Assembly: GCF_030244015.1 (NCBI RefSeq)
Contig: NZ_JASSYX010000001.1
Coordinates: 310,001 to 374,000 of the forward strand
Direction of reading: 5' to 3'
DNA from: Pedobacter ginsengisoli
Lineage (GTDB): Bacteria; Bacteroidota; Bacteroidia; Sphingobacteriales; Sphingobacteriaceae
DNA length: 64,000 bases
Shown here: one piece after another, positions 55,302 to 64,000 of the stretch
How positions within the stretch are numbered: the stretch's first letter is position 1
Layout: the number at the start of each line of letters is the position of its first letter
Program-made: the position numbers and the translations under genes
The notes under the pieces: generated by a model
What the model was told of the DNA's origin: nothing
The model's input: only the letters and a program-made list of their open reading frames with translations
The model's database searches: none

Positions 55302-56297
55302 ATGAAACTGGTATCCTATAAAACAGAAGACAGAGAACACCTGGGTGTTTTTGTAAACGGACACATTTATAACCTGAATTCCTGCGATAAACAGCTCCCT
55401 GATCAAATGAATGGTTTTTTGGAAGGCGGGGAAGTATTGATGGAACGCGCAAAAAAGATTGATGCACAAATTAAATCAGGTGCGATCGAACCCAAACAGG
55501 AAGCCTTTTTCGAATTGCTTGCCCCGGTACCTCATCCCGCTTCGTGCAGGGACGGTTATGCTTTTCGTCAGCATGTAGCAGCGGCACGCAAAAACCGCAG
55601 GGTAGAGATGATCCCTGAATTTGACAAATATCCCATCTTTTATTTTACCAACCACAATGCCATACAGGGCCCCGGCGAAATCGAATGCATGCCGGATCAT
55701 TTTCAGAAGCTTGATTTTGAACTTGAAGTAGCAGTCGTGATCGGAAAAAAAGGGCGGAACATCACCGCCGCAGAAGCCGACAGTTACATTGCAGGTTATA
55801 TGATCATGAACGACATGAGCGCCAGGACACTTCAGCTGGAAGAGATGCTGCTGAACCTCGGCCCTGCAAAAGGGAAGGATTTTTCTACGGTAACCGGTCC
55901 CTGGCTGGTCACCCCTGACGAACTGGAGCCCTATAAAATCGACCCAAAGCCCGGTCATACCGGCAATTCCTACGACCTGAAAATGACCTGCACTGTCAAT
56001 GGGATACAGGTATCCCGGGGCAATATGGCCGATATGGACTGGACCTTTGCAGAAATTATCGAACGCTGCGCTTACGGCACTGACATTCTGCCCGGCGATG
56101 TCATTGGTTCAGGTACCGTAGGCACAGGTTGTTTCCTTGAGCTTAATGGTACCGGCCTGCTCAGCGATCCTGATTTTAAACCGCAATGGCTGCAGGACGG
56201 GGATGTAGTAGAAATGGAAATTACGGGGCTGGGTCATTTGAGCAATACGATCAAAGCTGTAGATACTGATTTTTCAATCCTGGCCCTGAAAAAATAA
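55302..56297 (+). CDS. Fumarylacetoacetate hydrolase family protein
   Basis: 331 residues. Family signs are RDGYAFRQHVAAARKNR (~85-100), FDLEVAVVIGKKGRNI-like LDFELEVAVVIGKKG, MNDMSARTLQLEEM and KDFSTVTGPWLVTPDEL, with VGTGCFLELNGTG near the end. Acidic metal ligands fall in the E-L-E-V stretch. With hppD and hmgA nearby it most likely cleaves fumarylacetoacetate to fumarate and acetoacetate. No maleylacetoacetate isomerase gene is in the window. The next gene starts right after its stop. Confidence 0.9.
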   Translation: MKLVSYKTEDREHLGVFVNGHIYNLNSCDKQLPDQMNGFLEGGEVLMERAKKIDAQIKSGAIEPKQEAFFELLAPVPHPASCRDGYAFRQHVAAARKNRRVEMIPEFDKYPIFYFTNHNAIQGPGEIECMPDHFQKLDFELEVAVVIGKKGRNITAAEADSYIAGYMIMNDMSARTLQLEEMLLNLGPAKGKDFSTVTGPWLVTPDELEPYKIDPKPGHTGNSYDLKMTCTVNGIQVSRGNMADMDWTFAEIIERCAYGTDILPGDVIGSGTVGTGCFLELNGTGLLSDPDFKPQWLQDGDVVEMEITGLGHLSNTIKAVDTDFSILALKK

Positions 56298-57185
56298 ATG
56301 CTGACCCTCGACACCTCAGAACTTTCCCCTGCGCAACTGCAGAATTACATGCAATATGCCATTGCGCCCAGGCCCATTTGTTTTGCCTCTACCATAGATG
56401 CAGCCGGCAACATCAACCTGAGTCCCTTTAGTTTTTTTAACATGTTCAGCACCAACCCGCCACTGTGCGTCTTTTCACCGGCAAGGCGTGTGCGCGACAA
56501 CACCACAAAGCATACCCTGGAAAATGTATTGGAAGTGAAAGAATGTGTCATCAACATTGTCAACTATGCGATGGTACAGCAAACCAGCCTGGCCAGTACA
56601 GAATATGCAAAAGGCACCAATGAATTTGAAAAGGCAGGATTTACCATGCTGCCGGCTCAACTGGTCAGACCTCCCCGCGTAGCGGAGGCACCCGTACAGA
56701 TGGAATGTACCGTAAAAGAAGTTATCCATCTTGGTGACAATCCTGGCGCAGGCAACCTCATCCTTGCTGAAGTCAAACTGATCCACATTAAGGAGGAAAT
56801 ATTGGATACAGAAGGTAAAATAGACCAGGCGAAAATAGATCTCGTGGCCCGGCTCGGTGGCGACTGGTATTGCCGGGTGACCCCTGAAAGCTTATTTAAA
56901 GTAACCAAACCCCTGACTACACTTGGGTTGGGGGTTGATGCACTGCCAAAAGCGGTTCGCAATTCAAAAGTACTGACCGGTAATGATCTGGGTATGCTCG
57001 GCAATATAGAACAATTCCCTTCGGATGAGGAGATAGACGCCGCGTACACATGGCCGCAGGTAAAAGAAATACTGGACGCTACTATAGGGGATTCAGGGAA
57101 CCGCGAGCGTGAGTTTCATGAACTGGCCAGACAATTACTGAATGAAGGAAAAGTAAATGAAGCACTGAAGGTTTTGTTACTGTAA
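56298..57185 (+). CDS. Flavin reductase family protein (FMN-binding split barrel)
   Basis: 295 residues. Start IAPRPICFASTIDAAGNINLSPFSFFNMFS is typical of flavoprotein-oxidoreductase split-barrel proteins (given in part), followed by CVFSPARRVRDNTTKHTLEN and FEKAGFTML. Some 100 C-terminal residues extend beyond the usual flavin-reductase core (EIDAAYTWPQVKEILDATIG). It abuts the fumarylacetoacetase gene, so it belongs to the aromatic-catabolism cluster. Its substrate is unknown. Confidence 0.85.
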   Translation: MLTLDTSELSPAQLQNYMQYAIAPRPICFASTIDAAGNINLSPFSFFNMFSTNPPLCVFSPARRVRDNTTKHTLENVLEVKECVINIVNYAMVQQTSLASTEYAKGTNEFEKAGFTMLPAQLVRPPRVAEAPVQMECTVKEVIHLGDNPGAGNLILAEVKLIHIKEEILDTEGKIDQAKIDLVARLGGDWYCRVTPESLFKVTKPLTTLGLGVDALPKAVRNSKVLTGNDLGMLGNIEQFPSDEEIDAAYTWPQVKEILDATIGDSGNREREFHELARQLLNEGKVNEALKVLLL

Positions 57186-57225
57186 CCGGCCGGCCCGCCG
57201 GGAGAAAACGCGGCAACAAAGCGAT

Positions 57226-57768
57226 CTAAAAAATGCTGATCACCTTTAAAAAGCGTTTTTTATAAAAGCCCTCGTTTAGACTGGTAATGGTTACCCCCCT
57301 GGCACTGCCGGAAGAAGAATGTATAAATTTAATCTCATCACCATCTATTGAATAAACAATACCTACATGTCCCGGCCTGCGTGACCTGCTGTTTGTCCCG
57401 GTAAACAGGATGACATCTCCGATCTTGGCATCTTCCAGCTTTACCGCGTCGCCGCTTGCTGCAAAGTCCCTTGAAGAGCGGGGTACCTTAAAACCAAAAT
57501 TGCTGAACACATAATTAACAAAACCGGAACAGTCAAAGCCCCTGCTTGGGCTGCTGGAAGCCGCCCGGTACCTGATACCGATCATCGATTTCGCAAATTC
57601 AATGATCTTGCTGGTTGATGTGGCTTCCTGATCTTTTAGGGGCGGGCTGACCAGTTGTTTGGAAAGCTTGTCCACCATTTCCTGGTATTCTGCCGGAATA
57701 GTGGTCTGCGATTTTGCCGCAAACGTACCAACCAATAAAACAGTAAACAGGACAATGGTTTTTCTCAT
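57226..57768 (-). CDS. NlpC/P60 (C40) cell-wall peptidase
   Basis: 180 residues. Signal peptide MRKTIVLFTVLLVGTFAAKS. Catalytic Cys80 in RGFDCSGFVNYVF, His in RRPGHVGIVYSIDGD and a third polar residue in FIHSSSG. It is a periplasmic peptidoglycan endopeptidase of the LytF/Spr type. It stands between aromatic-catabolism genes without an obvious link to them. Confidence 0.9.
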   Translation of the reverse strand: MRKTIVLFTVLLVGTFAAKSQTTIPAEYQEMVDKLSKQLVSPPLKDQEATSTSKIIEFAKSMIGIRYRAASSSPSRGFDCSGFVNYVFSNFGFKVPRSSRDFAASGDAVKLEDAKIGDVILFTGTNSRSRRPGHVGIVYSIDGDEIKFIHSSSGSARGVTITSLNEGFYKKRFLKVISIF

Positions 57769-57864
57769 CAATAGGATCTTATTTAATTGCAGTTATGTGC
57801 AAGCCCACAATGCTAAAGGTATTAAAATTATTTTTAACCCTAAGAAATGTTGATAAAATGGCGG

Positions 57865-58566
57865 TTATGGTGTTGTTACGGCCACAGGGAGGGTTTTTCC
57901 GTTGAAAAACTTGTGCCCTGTTCTCGCAAAATCAGCAATGTACTTGCCCATTTCAAATGCCATGACCGGCGATTCATAGCCCGGAAATGCCTGTTCCAGC
58001 ATCTCCGTCTGCGCCGATCCCAGCGCCAGGCAGTTTACTTTTATGCCGGTATCAGCCAGCTCATAGGCCAGGCACTCCGTCAGTGTATGCAGCGCAGATT
58101 TAGAAGAAGAATACGCAGAAAGTCCGGGAAATTTAACACTGCCCTGAAAACCGCCCATACTGCCGATATTTACAATATGGCCGCCTGTGCCCATTAAAGG
58201 CAGGATATTTTGGATCATATTAAAATGCCCTATTACATTACTCTCAAACATCTGGTACATATCAGCGGCAGAAGTTTCCAGAAAGGGCTTGTTGATCAAA
58301 GCTCCGGCATTGTTGATCAGGATATCTACATTGCCCAGGTGTTCTTTCAAAAAGGGAACAAGAGCAGCATAGTCGTCATTTACAATGTCAAATTCGACGG
58401 GAAATAAAATACAGTCCGGATTAATTCCCCTGGCGATCTCCAGGAGCTTGCGCAGCTTGTCTGCTGATCTGGCAATGCAGACCACTTTGTTTTCCTTGCT
58501 GAGTGTAAATTCTAATGCAGCTTCAAAGCCAATTCCACTGCTGGCACCTGTTAGTATTATGTTCAT
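57865..58566 (-). CDS. SDR-family oxidoreductase
   Basis: 233 residues from the ATG at 58566. NAD(P) motif TGASSGIGFEAALEF (~6-20), NNAGAL and the catalytic YSSSK (~146-150; LSAYSSSKSALHTL). An upstream in-frame ATG at 58590 lies inside the right arm of the REP-like palindrome and is discarded. The substrate is unknown. It follows the aromatic amino acid hydroxylase gene, with the palindrome in the 102-bp gap between them. Confidence 0.88.
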   Translation of the reverse strand: MNIILTGASSGIGFEAALEFTLSKENKVVCIARSADKLRKLLEIARGINPDCILFPVEFDIVNDDYAALVPFLKEHLGNVDILINNAGALINKPFLETSAADMYQMFESNVIGHFNMIQNILPLMGTGGHIVNIGSMGGFQGSVKFPGLSAYSSSKSALHTLTECLAYELADTGIKVNCLALGSAQTEMLEQAFPGYESPVMAFEMGKYIADFARTGHKFFNGKTLPVAVTTP

Positions 58567-58584
58567 TTCCTGTTTTATTGTTTT

Positions 58585-58647
58585 CGTCATTGCGAGGTAC
58601 GAAGCAATCTCATCATAAAGGAGATTGCTTCGTACCTCGCAATGACG
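58585..58647. repeat. REP-like palindrome, copy 2
   Basis: Perfect 27-bp inverted repeat: left arm 58585-58611 (begins CGTCATTGCGAGGTACGAAG), right arm 58621-58647, 9-nt loop. Its first 25 bp are identical to the arms of the copy at 20170-20231. Confidence 0.92.
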
Positions 58648-58668
58648 GGATGTATATCAAAATCTGTT

Positions 58669-60456
58669 CTAATCTTCTTCTGTAATCAGCTGCAAAACCG
58701 GGTTTTCAATAACGTGCAATCCGTCATTAATTAATTTCGTATGTTCAGGCTCAGCTGAGGATTTCAGTTCCAGGTACACACGGATCTCTTTTTCCAGTTC
58801 AGGATACAGCCCTCTATGGTGCAGGATCTCCAATATCTCGAGAGCAGAAAGCCAGTCGTCGCGGTGGTTTTTTTTCAGGGCATCAAAAAGTGCCGGCAAT
58901 TCTTCAAATCCAAGCTCTTTTTCTCTTATTGACCTTACCTGTTTATAGATCTGGTGCAGTTTAGCCGTTTTCTCATCGTATACAATTTTATGCGTCTGCT
59001 TGTCGCTCACATGGGTGGGCTCCTCGTAAGCATCCTTGTCGGCTGCGCCGTTAAATACCGAAACGATCTTTTGGCCGACAGCCATATCATATACCCCCCA
59101 GTCCGGCTGAAATAAAATGTTGCCATTGCTTTCCTTAACCGTGCAATCTTCCAGTGTGATCATAAAGGTCCGGCCATCCTTATGCTGATGAATGATGGTC
59201 ACCAGGCCCTTTACAGTAATGCCGCTCTCAAATTCCAGAACGGCAATATGGTTTGGCCTGATTCCACAATTTATCAGCATAAGGATGTCCATATCCTCAA
59301 TCGCCCTGTCAATCCCCTTAAGTTTGCCGACCGGCGATGAAAAACCGTCCTTATGGTAAAATTTACCATGTCCTTCCAGCTGCCTGCCTTCATAAGCCAA
59401 AGCTGAAGGCCCTGAAGTCCTCAGAAAAGTAAGCTCATCCTGCTGGTCCAGACCCATGTCTGTAAATATACCCGTGACCTGCAGGCCTGAACTGTAAACA
59501 GCCGTTGCAGGGTTTTTGCATTCAATCGCCTTCACAATACCTTCCGAACCGCCGCGTCTGAAAGCCATGGTATCTGCAAAAGCCTCCAAAACATCAATCA
59601 GGTTCTGGAAGGTCTCTGTTACAAAGAGCTGAGGCTGCGGCTTGGTGATGTCGTAGGCATAATTGACAGTATCCATATTGTACCACAATTTTTCTACTTC
59701 AGGTTTCATACAGGAGGAACTCTCGCCAATGGAAGAGAGCAGGCCCGCCCCGTAGATCTTTGGATTTTCCAGCGTGCCGATCAGGCCATATTCTACTGTC
59801 CACCAGTGCAGTCGGCCCAGCAAGGCCATTTCAGAAGGCTCACCCATGTTTTCGGAAATCAGTTCCAGTTGTTTCTCTGCCCGGGCAATTTCCTGCGCCG
59901 GTGCGTCCGGTGCTTCCTTTAAGATAGACAAGTGGCGGATGGCTTCATAAAGCTCAAAATCTTTGGATGAAAACATCGCTTTGGCGCCTATAGAGCCAAA
60001 ATAACTCAGGTAATTGTTGTAATCTGTATCAGCAATGATCGGCGCATGGCCCGCCGATTCATGAATGATATCCGGAGCTGGTGTGTACTCAATGTGATTG
60101 ATCTGGCGGATATCAGCCGCAATGACCAGCACCCGGTAGGCCTGGTACTCCATAAAGGCCGCAGGAGGAATAAATCCGTCTACCGTAACCGCACCCCAGC
60201 CTATTTTGCCCAGGTTGTCGTTCATGGTCTGCAGATCCGGAATGTGTTCGATACTCAGACCCGCACGCTGCAAGCCTTTAATGTAAGGATAATAAGCAAC
60301 GTGTTTTAAATAACTATAGTTCTGCCGCATCACATAACGCCATACTGCCTGATCTACAGGAGTATACCTTTCATAACGCTGCTCTACAATAAACTGTTGC
60401 AGGTGCCTTGGCAGTTTGGCTACCTGTGGATTGTTAAAGTCATTAAAATCGTTCAT
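58669..60456 (-). CDS. Aromatic amino acid hydroxylase (phenylalanine 4-monooxygenase-like) with long C-terminal extension
   Basis: 595 residues, about twice the bacterial PhhA length. The N-terminal half carries the iron site: DIIHESAGHAPI with His132 and His137, and HWWTVEYGLIG with Glu222; IPDLQTMNDNL and GWGAVTVDGFIPPAAF are also family-like. The last ~250 residues include a domain of unknown role with acidic and Gly-rich stretches. It would turn phenylalanine into tyrosine and feed the downstream HPPD/HmgA/Fah steps. It needs a pterin cofactor; no pterin gene is seen nearby. Confidence 0.9.
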   Translation of the reverse strand: MNDFNDFNNPQVAKLPRHLQQFIVEQRYERYTPVDQAVWRYVMRQNYSYLKHVAYYPYIKGLQRAGLSIEHIPDLQTMNDNLGKIGWGAVTVDGFIPPAAFMEYQAYRVLVIAADIRQINHIEYTPAPDIIHESAGHAPIIADTDYNNYLSYFGSIGAKAMFSSKDFELYEAIRHLSILKEAPDAPAQEIARAEKQLELISENMGEPSEMALLGRLHWWTVEYGLIGTLENPKIYGAGLLSSIGESSSCMKPEVEKLWYNMDTVNYAYDITKPQPQLFVTETFQNLIDVLEAFADTMAFRRGGSEGIVKAIECKNPATAVYSSGLQVTGIFTDMGLDQQDELTFLRTSGPSALAYEGRQLEGHGKFYHKDGFSSPVGKLKGIDRAIEDMDILMLINCGIRPNHIAVLEFESGITVKGLVTIIHQHKDGRTFMITLEDCTVKESNGNILFQPDWGVYDMAVGQKIVSVFNGAADKDAYEEPTHVSDKQTHKIVYDEKTAKLHQIYKQVRSIREKELGFEELPALFDALKKNHRDDWLSALEILEILHHRGLYPELEKEIRVYLELKSSAEPEHTKLINDGLHVIENPVLQLITEED

Positions 60457-60544
60457 CGCCTGATCAAATTGAAAACGCGGCTAAGTTAAGCCTAACGTCA
60501 AAGGATAACAAATAAAAGCGGCTTGTTTACCCCAAAACAGGAAA

Positions 60545-61033
60545 TTAAACTTTTTTTACCCTGAAAGTGAAGTATTTTTGCAGAAAATAGCTCATTAAAG
60601 ACAACACAACAGTAATAATTGCCTGTGAAATGGAAGGGTAGAAATGCAGGCCCTCCACCAGGTACTTGATCATGCCGTAGTTGATCATAAAATTTAACAG
60701 GAACACCACAGCATACCGAAAGATCTGAATCCTGCCCTTCAAATTGGACTCTGTGAAGATCAGGTATTTATTGAGCACGAACCCAACCAGGAAAGTACAG
60801 GCCGTACTGATGACCAGTGCAGCTACGTGCGCAGTAATCATTTTCGGCAGAAAAGGAAACTCAACATAAATGTTCTTCTGATGCAGGATCCAGTTGTAAG
60901 CAATATAATAAGAAACAATCGCTGAGGACGCAGTTGTGCCGCCTGAAGCAAGATACCTGAAAGTATGTAAAGATAACCAGCGCGAAAAAGGAGGATAGAA
61001 GAAGTCAATGATTCTCAATAAGGCTTTGCGCAT
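60545..61033 (-). CDS. GtrA-family membrane protein
   Basis: 162 residues with four hydrophobic segments (ASSAIVSYYIAYNWIL, VAALVISTACTFLVGFVLNKYLIF, IFRYAVVFLLNFMINYGMI and AIITVVLSLMSYFLQKYFTF). GtrA-type proteins are linked to transfer of polyprenyl-linked sugars. It starts 4 bases after the LtaS-like gene and is probably co-translated. Confidence 0.9.
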   Translation of the reverse strand: MRKALLRIIDFFYPPFSRWLSLHTFRYLASGGTTASSAIVSYYIAYNWILHQKNIYVEFPFLPKMITAHVAALVISTACTFLVGFVLNKYLIFTESNLKGRIQIFRYAVVFLLNFMINYGMIKYLVEGLHFYPSISQAIITVVLSLMSYFLQKYFTFRVKKV

Positions 61034-61037
61034 CCTT

Positions 61038-62966
61038 TTATTTTGCAGTTAAAGTATTGTTTATCATTCTGTTGTTGTATTGCTGCTCAAAAGCCTTCAG
61101 AAATTTCCCCATTTTATCAGCTACTAACGGTTCTTTTTGCAATATGTTGTTATGGGTCAGCCGGTCTGTCTTTAAATTATAGAGTGCGGTATTTTCCTTT
61201 CCGTCATTGGTCAGCATATAATCTCCCTGGTAAAAGCTGAAATTTCCGTCGTTGTTGTTCACCACAAAGTTATCATTACCTTTTGCAAAAGCATCAAAAC
61301 CCAATGCGAAATATGGTTTGTCATAATGTAAATAATTTAAGACAGTAGGCATGATATCGATCTGCTGCACCAGCTTGTCCGTCTTTCCTTTTAGGTCCCC
61401 GCCAGGGTAATAGAAGAGAATAGGTATCGAAAAATAACCGGGAGTGGTCTGGTATTCCGGAAAATAAGAAACAGTCGCATGGTCTGCACAGAGCACAAAA
61501 AGGGTGTTTTTAAACCAGGGCATGCCGGAAGCTGTCCTGAAAAAGTTCCGGAGGGCCATATCTGTATAACCGATCACTTCCTGTACCGGGAGCGGTCCTT
61601 TAGGAAACTTACCTTTATATTCATCGGGCAGCCTGAACGGATGGTGCGAAGACAAAGAAAAGAAACTGGAAAAGAAAGGCTGTTTTAAGGTATTCATGGT
61701 CTGTGCCATGTACTGCATAAACGGATCGTCCCAGATCCCCCAGGTACCATCAGAATCCCCCGTTTTCTTATATTCATTTTGCCCGAAGTAATGTTTGATG
61801 CCGGCAAGGTGCGTATAAGAAGAAAAACCCATGGAACCGTTGGGTGCTCCGTGAAAGAAAGCAGTTTCGTATCCTTCATCGCCCAGTAGTTTGGCAATGC
61901 TGGTGGTTCTATTGCCCGAGTAAATAGACAATACAAAAGGCTCCCGGATAGAGGGAATGCCGGTGATGACCGAAGGAATGGCGTCAATGGACTTGCGGCC
62001 ATTGGCATAAGTATGGGTAAAGGTGTAGCTCTGCGCTACCAGTGAATCGATAAAAGGCGTATAACCCTTGTACTTGCCGCCCGCCAGATCTTTGTTGAGA
62101 CTGCCCACGTGTTCCTTCCCAAGACTTTCAATGATCAGAAAAACCACATTGAGTTTTTTGAAATGACCGGTATCTGCCGGCAGGTGCACGGGGTTGTAAA
62201 TCGAAGCCAGGGTTTTTTCATCATAAAAATCCAAATGCTTGAGCTTAGAGGCTTTGAGTGTCCTGAAGATGCTAAAAGGTGTGTTCAGTACCAGGCTCAT
62301 CTGGTCAGGCGTGTCCACATACTCGCCGGCATTGCTCAGTGTAATGGGCCGGGTACCAAAGCCCCAGCCACCCCTGATGCCAGTGAGGCAGGCGACAGCG
62401 ATAGCCAGCATTAAAACCGTCTGAAAAAGGTAGGCAGGCCAGCCAAAACGCTGGGCCTTTTTAACTTTGACCACATCATAAGCCTTGATCAGCAGCCACA
62501 CAAGCAAGGCAAAAAGCAGGAGCAGGTACCAGTAATCTGCCAAAAAATCCCCCGTCAGCTTGAGCTTGTTCTGCTCATTTTTGAACTGGCTGTATACGGT
62601 AGCGGTGGTGCGTTTTAAAGTATACTTATAATAAGCAAAATCAGCCAGATTGGCCGCAATGCCGATGCTGTTGGTGACGATAAAGAGCCACTTGCAAAAT
62701 TTCTGGTAAGTTTCCCCGTACTTGAAGGGGGCGGGGAGCACATGGAGCAGAATGAATACGGAATTGATGTAAAGCAGGGCGGAAACGTCAAATTTTACAC
62801 CGCCATAAAGGATCCGCAGGTATTTTACAAAAGAAATGTGCTGAAAAAGGCCTGAATTAAACAGATAAAAACCGACCCTGCAGAAAGTATAGATGACCAG
62901 TATGATCAGGAAACGGTATGCCAGTGAAATATATAGATTTAACGCCGTACTTGCTGTTGTTTTCAA
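61038..62966 (-). CDS. LtaS/MdoB-like sulfatase-fold membrane enzyme (phosphoglycerol transferase-like)
   Basis: 642 residues. About five N-terminal membrane segments precede a periplasmic sulfatase-fold domain: LNVVFLIIESLGKEHVGSL (metal Glu), the nucleophile region ANGRKSIDAIPSVITG (Ser in KSID aligns with the LtaS Thr), and LFVLCADHATVSYF (Asp-His metal ligands). It should transfer a phosphoglycerol or similar group to a glycan or lipid in the envelope. The only usable start is TTG at 62966, with no in-frame ATG for the membrane region. Confidence 0.85.
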   Translation of the reverse strand: MKTTASTALNLYISLAYRFLIILVIYTFCRVGFYLFNSGLFQHISFVKYLRILYGGVKFDVSALLYINSVFILLHVLPAPFKYGETYQKFCKWLFIVTNSIGIAANLADFAYYKYTLKRTTATVYSQFKNEQNKLKLTGDFLADYWYLLLLFALLVWLLIKAYDVVKVKKAQRFGWPAYLFQTVLMLAIAVACLTGIRGGWGFGTRPITLSNAGEYVDTPDQMSLVLNTPFSIFRTLKASKLKHLDFYDEKTLASIYNPVHLPADTGHFKKLNVVFLIIESLGKEHVGSLNKDLAGGKYKGYTPFIDSLVAQSYTFTHTYANGRKSIDAIPSVITGIPSIREPFVLSIYSGNRTTSIAKLLGDEGYETAFFHGAPNGSMGFSSYTHLAGIKHYFGQNEYKKTGDSDGTWGIWDDPFMQYMAQTMNTLKQPFFSSFFSLSSHHPFRLPDEYKGKFPKGPLPVQEVIGYTDMALRNFFRTASGMPWFKNTLFVLCADHATVSYFPEYQTTPGYFSIPILFYYPGGDLKGKTDKLVQQIDIMPTVLNYLHYDKPYFALGFDAFAKGNDNFVVNNNDGNFSFYQGDYMLTNDGKENTALYNLKTDRLTHNNILQKEPLVADKMGKFLKAFEQQYNNRMINNTLTAK

Positions 62967-63119
62967 TTTGCCCGAAATTATGGGCGCAAATTTAAGTAAT
63001 GGTAACGATGTGTTAATATTAAATTAACACAAATGACTCATCTAAAGGTAAATTAATTGTTATTTTTCAAAGCAAGCCCGGCAGATAGCTATCTTAGTCA
63101 TTCAAAACGATAAAAATAA

Positions 63120-64000
63120 ATGAACAGGATTTTTTTGGCTTTATGGATGTGCGGTATGCTGGCGGCAGTTACTGCTGATGGGCAAACTGATACCACTGTT
63201 TACAAGAACCTGGCTGCGGAAATACAGCAGAAACATGCACCCGACAAGCGTTCTGTTTTTTTCAGGACAATTATAAAATCAGATTCCCTGATTGTAGAGA
63301 GTACCTCTGAAGCAGCATTAAAGGAGTATGTTCAGTCGGCCAAAACACTTAAAGGGTTAAAAGTGGTTCAAAATCTGCTGCCCGACAGTTCACTGGGCGC
63401 GCAGACTTATGGGATTGCCAATCTGTCCGTCACCAATAATAGAAGCAACCCGCGCAACTCCGCAGAGATGGTCACCCAGCTCGTCCTCGGCACCCCTGTG
63501 CGGGTACTGAAAAAGGAAGGGCCGTTTTACCTGGTGCGCAGCCCCGATGGTTATTTGTCCTATACAGACAGGCAGGCAATCGCGCTCATGGACCTGGCGC
63601 ATTTTAAAAGATGGCAGACTGCGGAGAAGGTGATATTTACAGCCGACGCAGGCCATGCTTATAGTGAAAGTTCTGTGAAATCTTCCAGGGTATCTGATCT
63701 GGTGGCCGGAAATATACTGGAAGTAAAAACAAAACAGGGTAAATTTTACCAGGTTGTGTTTCCTGACGGCCGGCCCGGGTATATTGAGAAAGACCAATTG
63801 CAGCCTTATAAAGAGTGGATTGGCAAACCTGATCCGAAAGCAGATGACATTTTAACCACAGCCAAAACCATGATCGGGGTACCTTACCTCTGGGGCGGTA
63901 CTTCGGTGAAAGGAGTGGACTGCAGCGGCTTTACCAAGACCAGCTACTTTTTAAACGGCATTATCATCCCGAGAGACGCTTCCCAGCAAGTCCTGGCAGG
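63120..64000 (+). CDS. SH3-like / NlpC-P60 cell-wall peptidase (3' truncated by window end)
   Basis: 293 codons visible. Signal peptide MNRIFLALWMCGMLAAVTAD; two SH3-like regions (~115-155 and ~180-230, for example LVLGTPVRVLKKEGPFYLVR); then the C40 domain with MIGVPYLWGGTSVKGVDCSG, in which Cys268 is catalytic. It is a periplasmic peptidoglycan hydrolase. The catalytic His lies beyond the window. Confidence 0.9.
   Translation, partial: MNRIFLALWMCGMLAAVTADGQTDTTVYKNLAAEIQQKHAPDKRSVFFRTIIKSDSLIVESTSEAALKEYVQSAKTLKGLKVVQNLLPDSSLGAQTYGIANLSVTNNRSNPRNSAEMVTQLVLGTPVRVLKKEGPFYLVRSPDGYLSYTDRQAIALMDLAHFKRWQTAEKVIFTADAGHAYSESSVKSSRVSDLVAGNILEVKTKQGKFYQVVFPDGRPGYIEKDQLQPYKEWIGKPDPKADDILTTAKTMIGVPYLWGGTSVKGVDCSGFTKTSYFLNGIIIPRDASQQVLA

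Overview
The window (roughly 45% G+C by eye) looks like a chromosomal segment of a Bacteroidota bacterium, most likely Sphingobacteriaceae (Pedobacter-like). Supporting signs are a TonB-dependent receptor, a propeller-type LytS-like kinase, DUF6266 and DUF6660 proteins, a CusA-TolC fusion, and promoters of the Bacteroidota type (TTG, about 20 nt, TAnnTTTG) with few Shine-Dalgarno sites. No rRNA, tRNA, CRISPR array, integrase or transposase was seen. The window opens inside a TonB receptor gene and closes inside an NlpC/P60 peptidase gene.

Layout. 1-7 kb: end of a TonB receptor, then a GH31 alpha-glucosidase and a glycogen branching enzyme that share one base, a TPR protein and a luciferase-like monooxygenase. 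7.0-12.6 kb is an accessory region: two DUF6266 proteins bracket a DUF4143-type AAA ATPase with a duplicated operator, two tandem degenerate Crp-like regulators and an unrecognised 291-aa protein. 12.6-20 kb: sulfatase, YdeI-like protein, a DMT transporter divergent from a MocR-type regulator, a lipoprotein, a methyltransferase and a VOC protein. 20-28 kb: metal-efflux operon (DUF6660, CusA-TolC fusion, CusB-like adaptor, P1B ATPase). 28-38.6 kb: a planctomycete-type cytochrome/DUF1553/DUF1501/sugar isomerase cluster followed closely by a propeller histidine kinase and a LytTR regulator. 38.7-43.3 kb: glycolytic operon pfkA / BadF-type kinase homologue / gap, divergent from a Nudix-fold regulator, plus a second BadF-type kinase. 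43.6-52.3 kb: housekeeping genes (threonine aldolase, accC, riboflavin synthase, TPR protein, 7TM histidine kinase, PorT-like barrel, YihY). 52.4-60.5 kb: aromatic amino acid catabolism (HPPD, homogentisate dioxygenase, fumarylacetoacetase, aromatic amino acid hydroxylase) with a flavin reductase, an SDR and an NlpC/P60 peptidase. 60.5-64 kb: GtrA, an LtaS-like enzyme and a partial SH3-NlpC/P60 protein.

The most unusual signals are non-coding. Several short tandem arrays with a 22-23 bp period occur, and at three loci the first repeat unit is the 3' end of a coding sequence including its stop codon. Two near-identical long palindromes (25-27 bp perfect arms) lie 38 kb apart, and a third, different palindrome has one arm duplicated. 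The DUF4143 ATPase promoter carries two 20-bp palindromes exactly 33 bp apart. No strong case can be made from sequence alone for a complete new system; the 7.0-12.6 kb region and the stop-codon repeat arrays are the best candidates.
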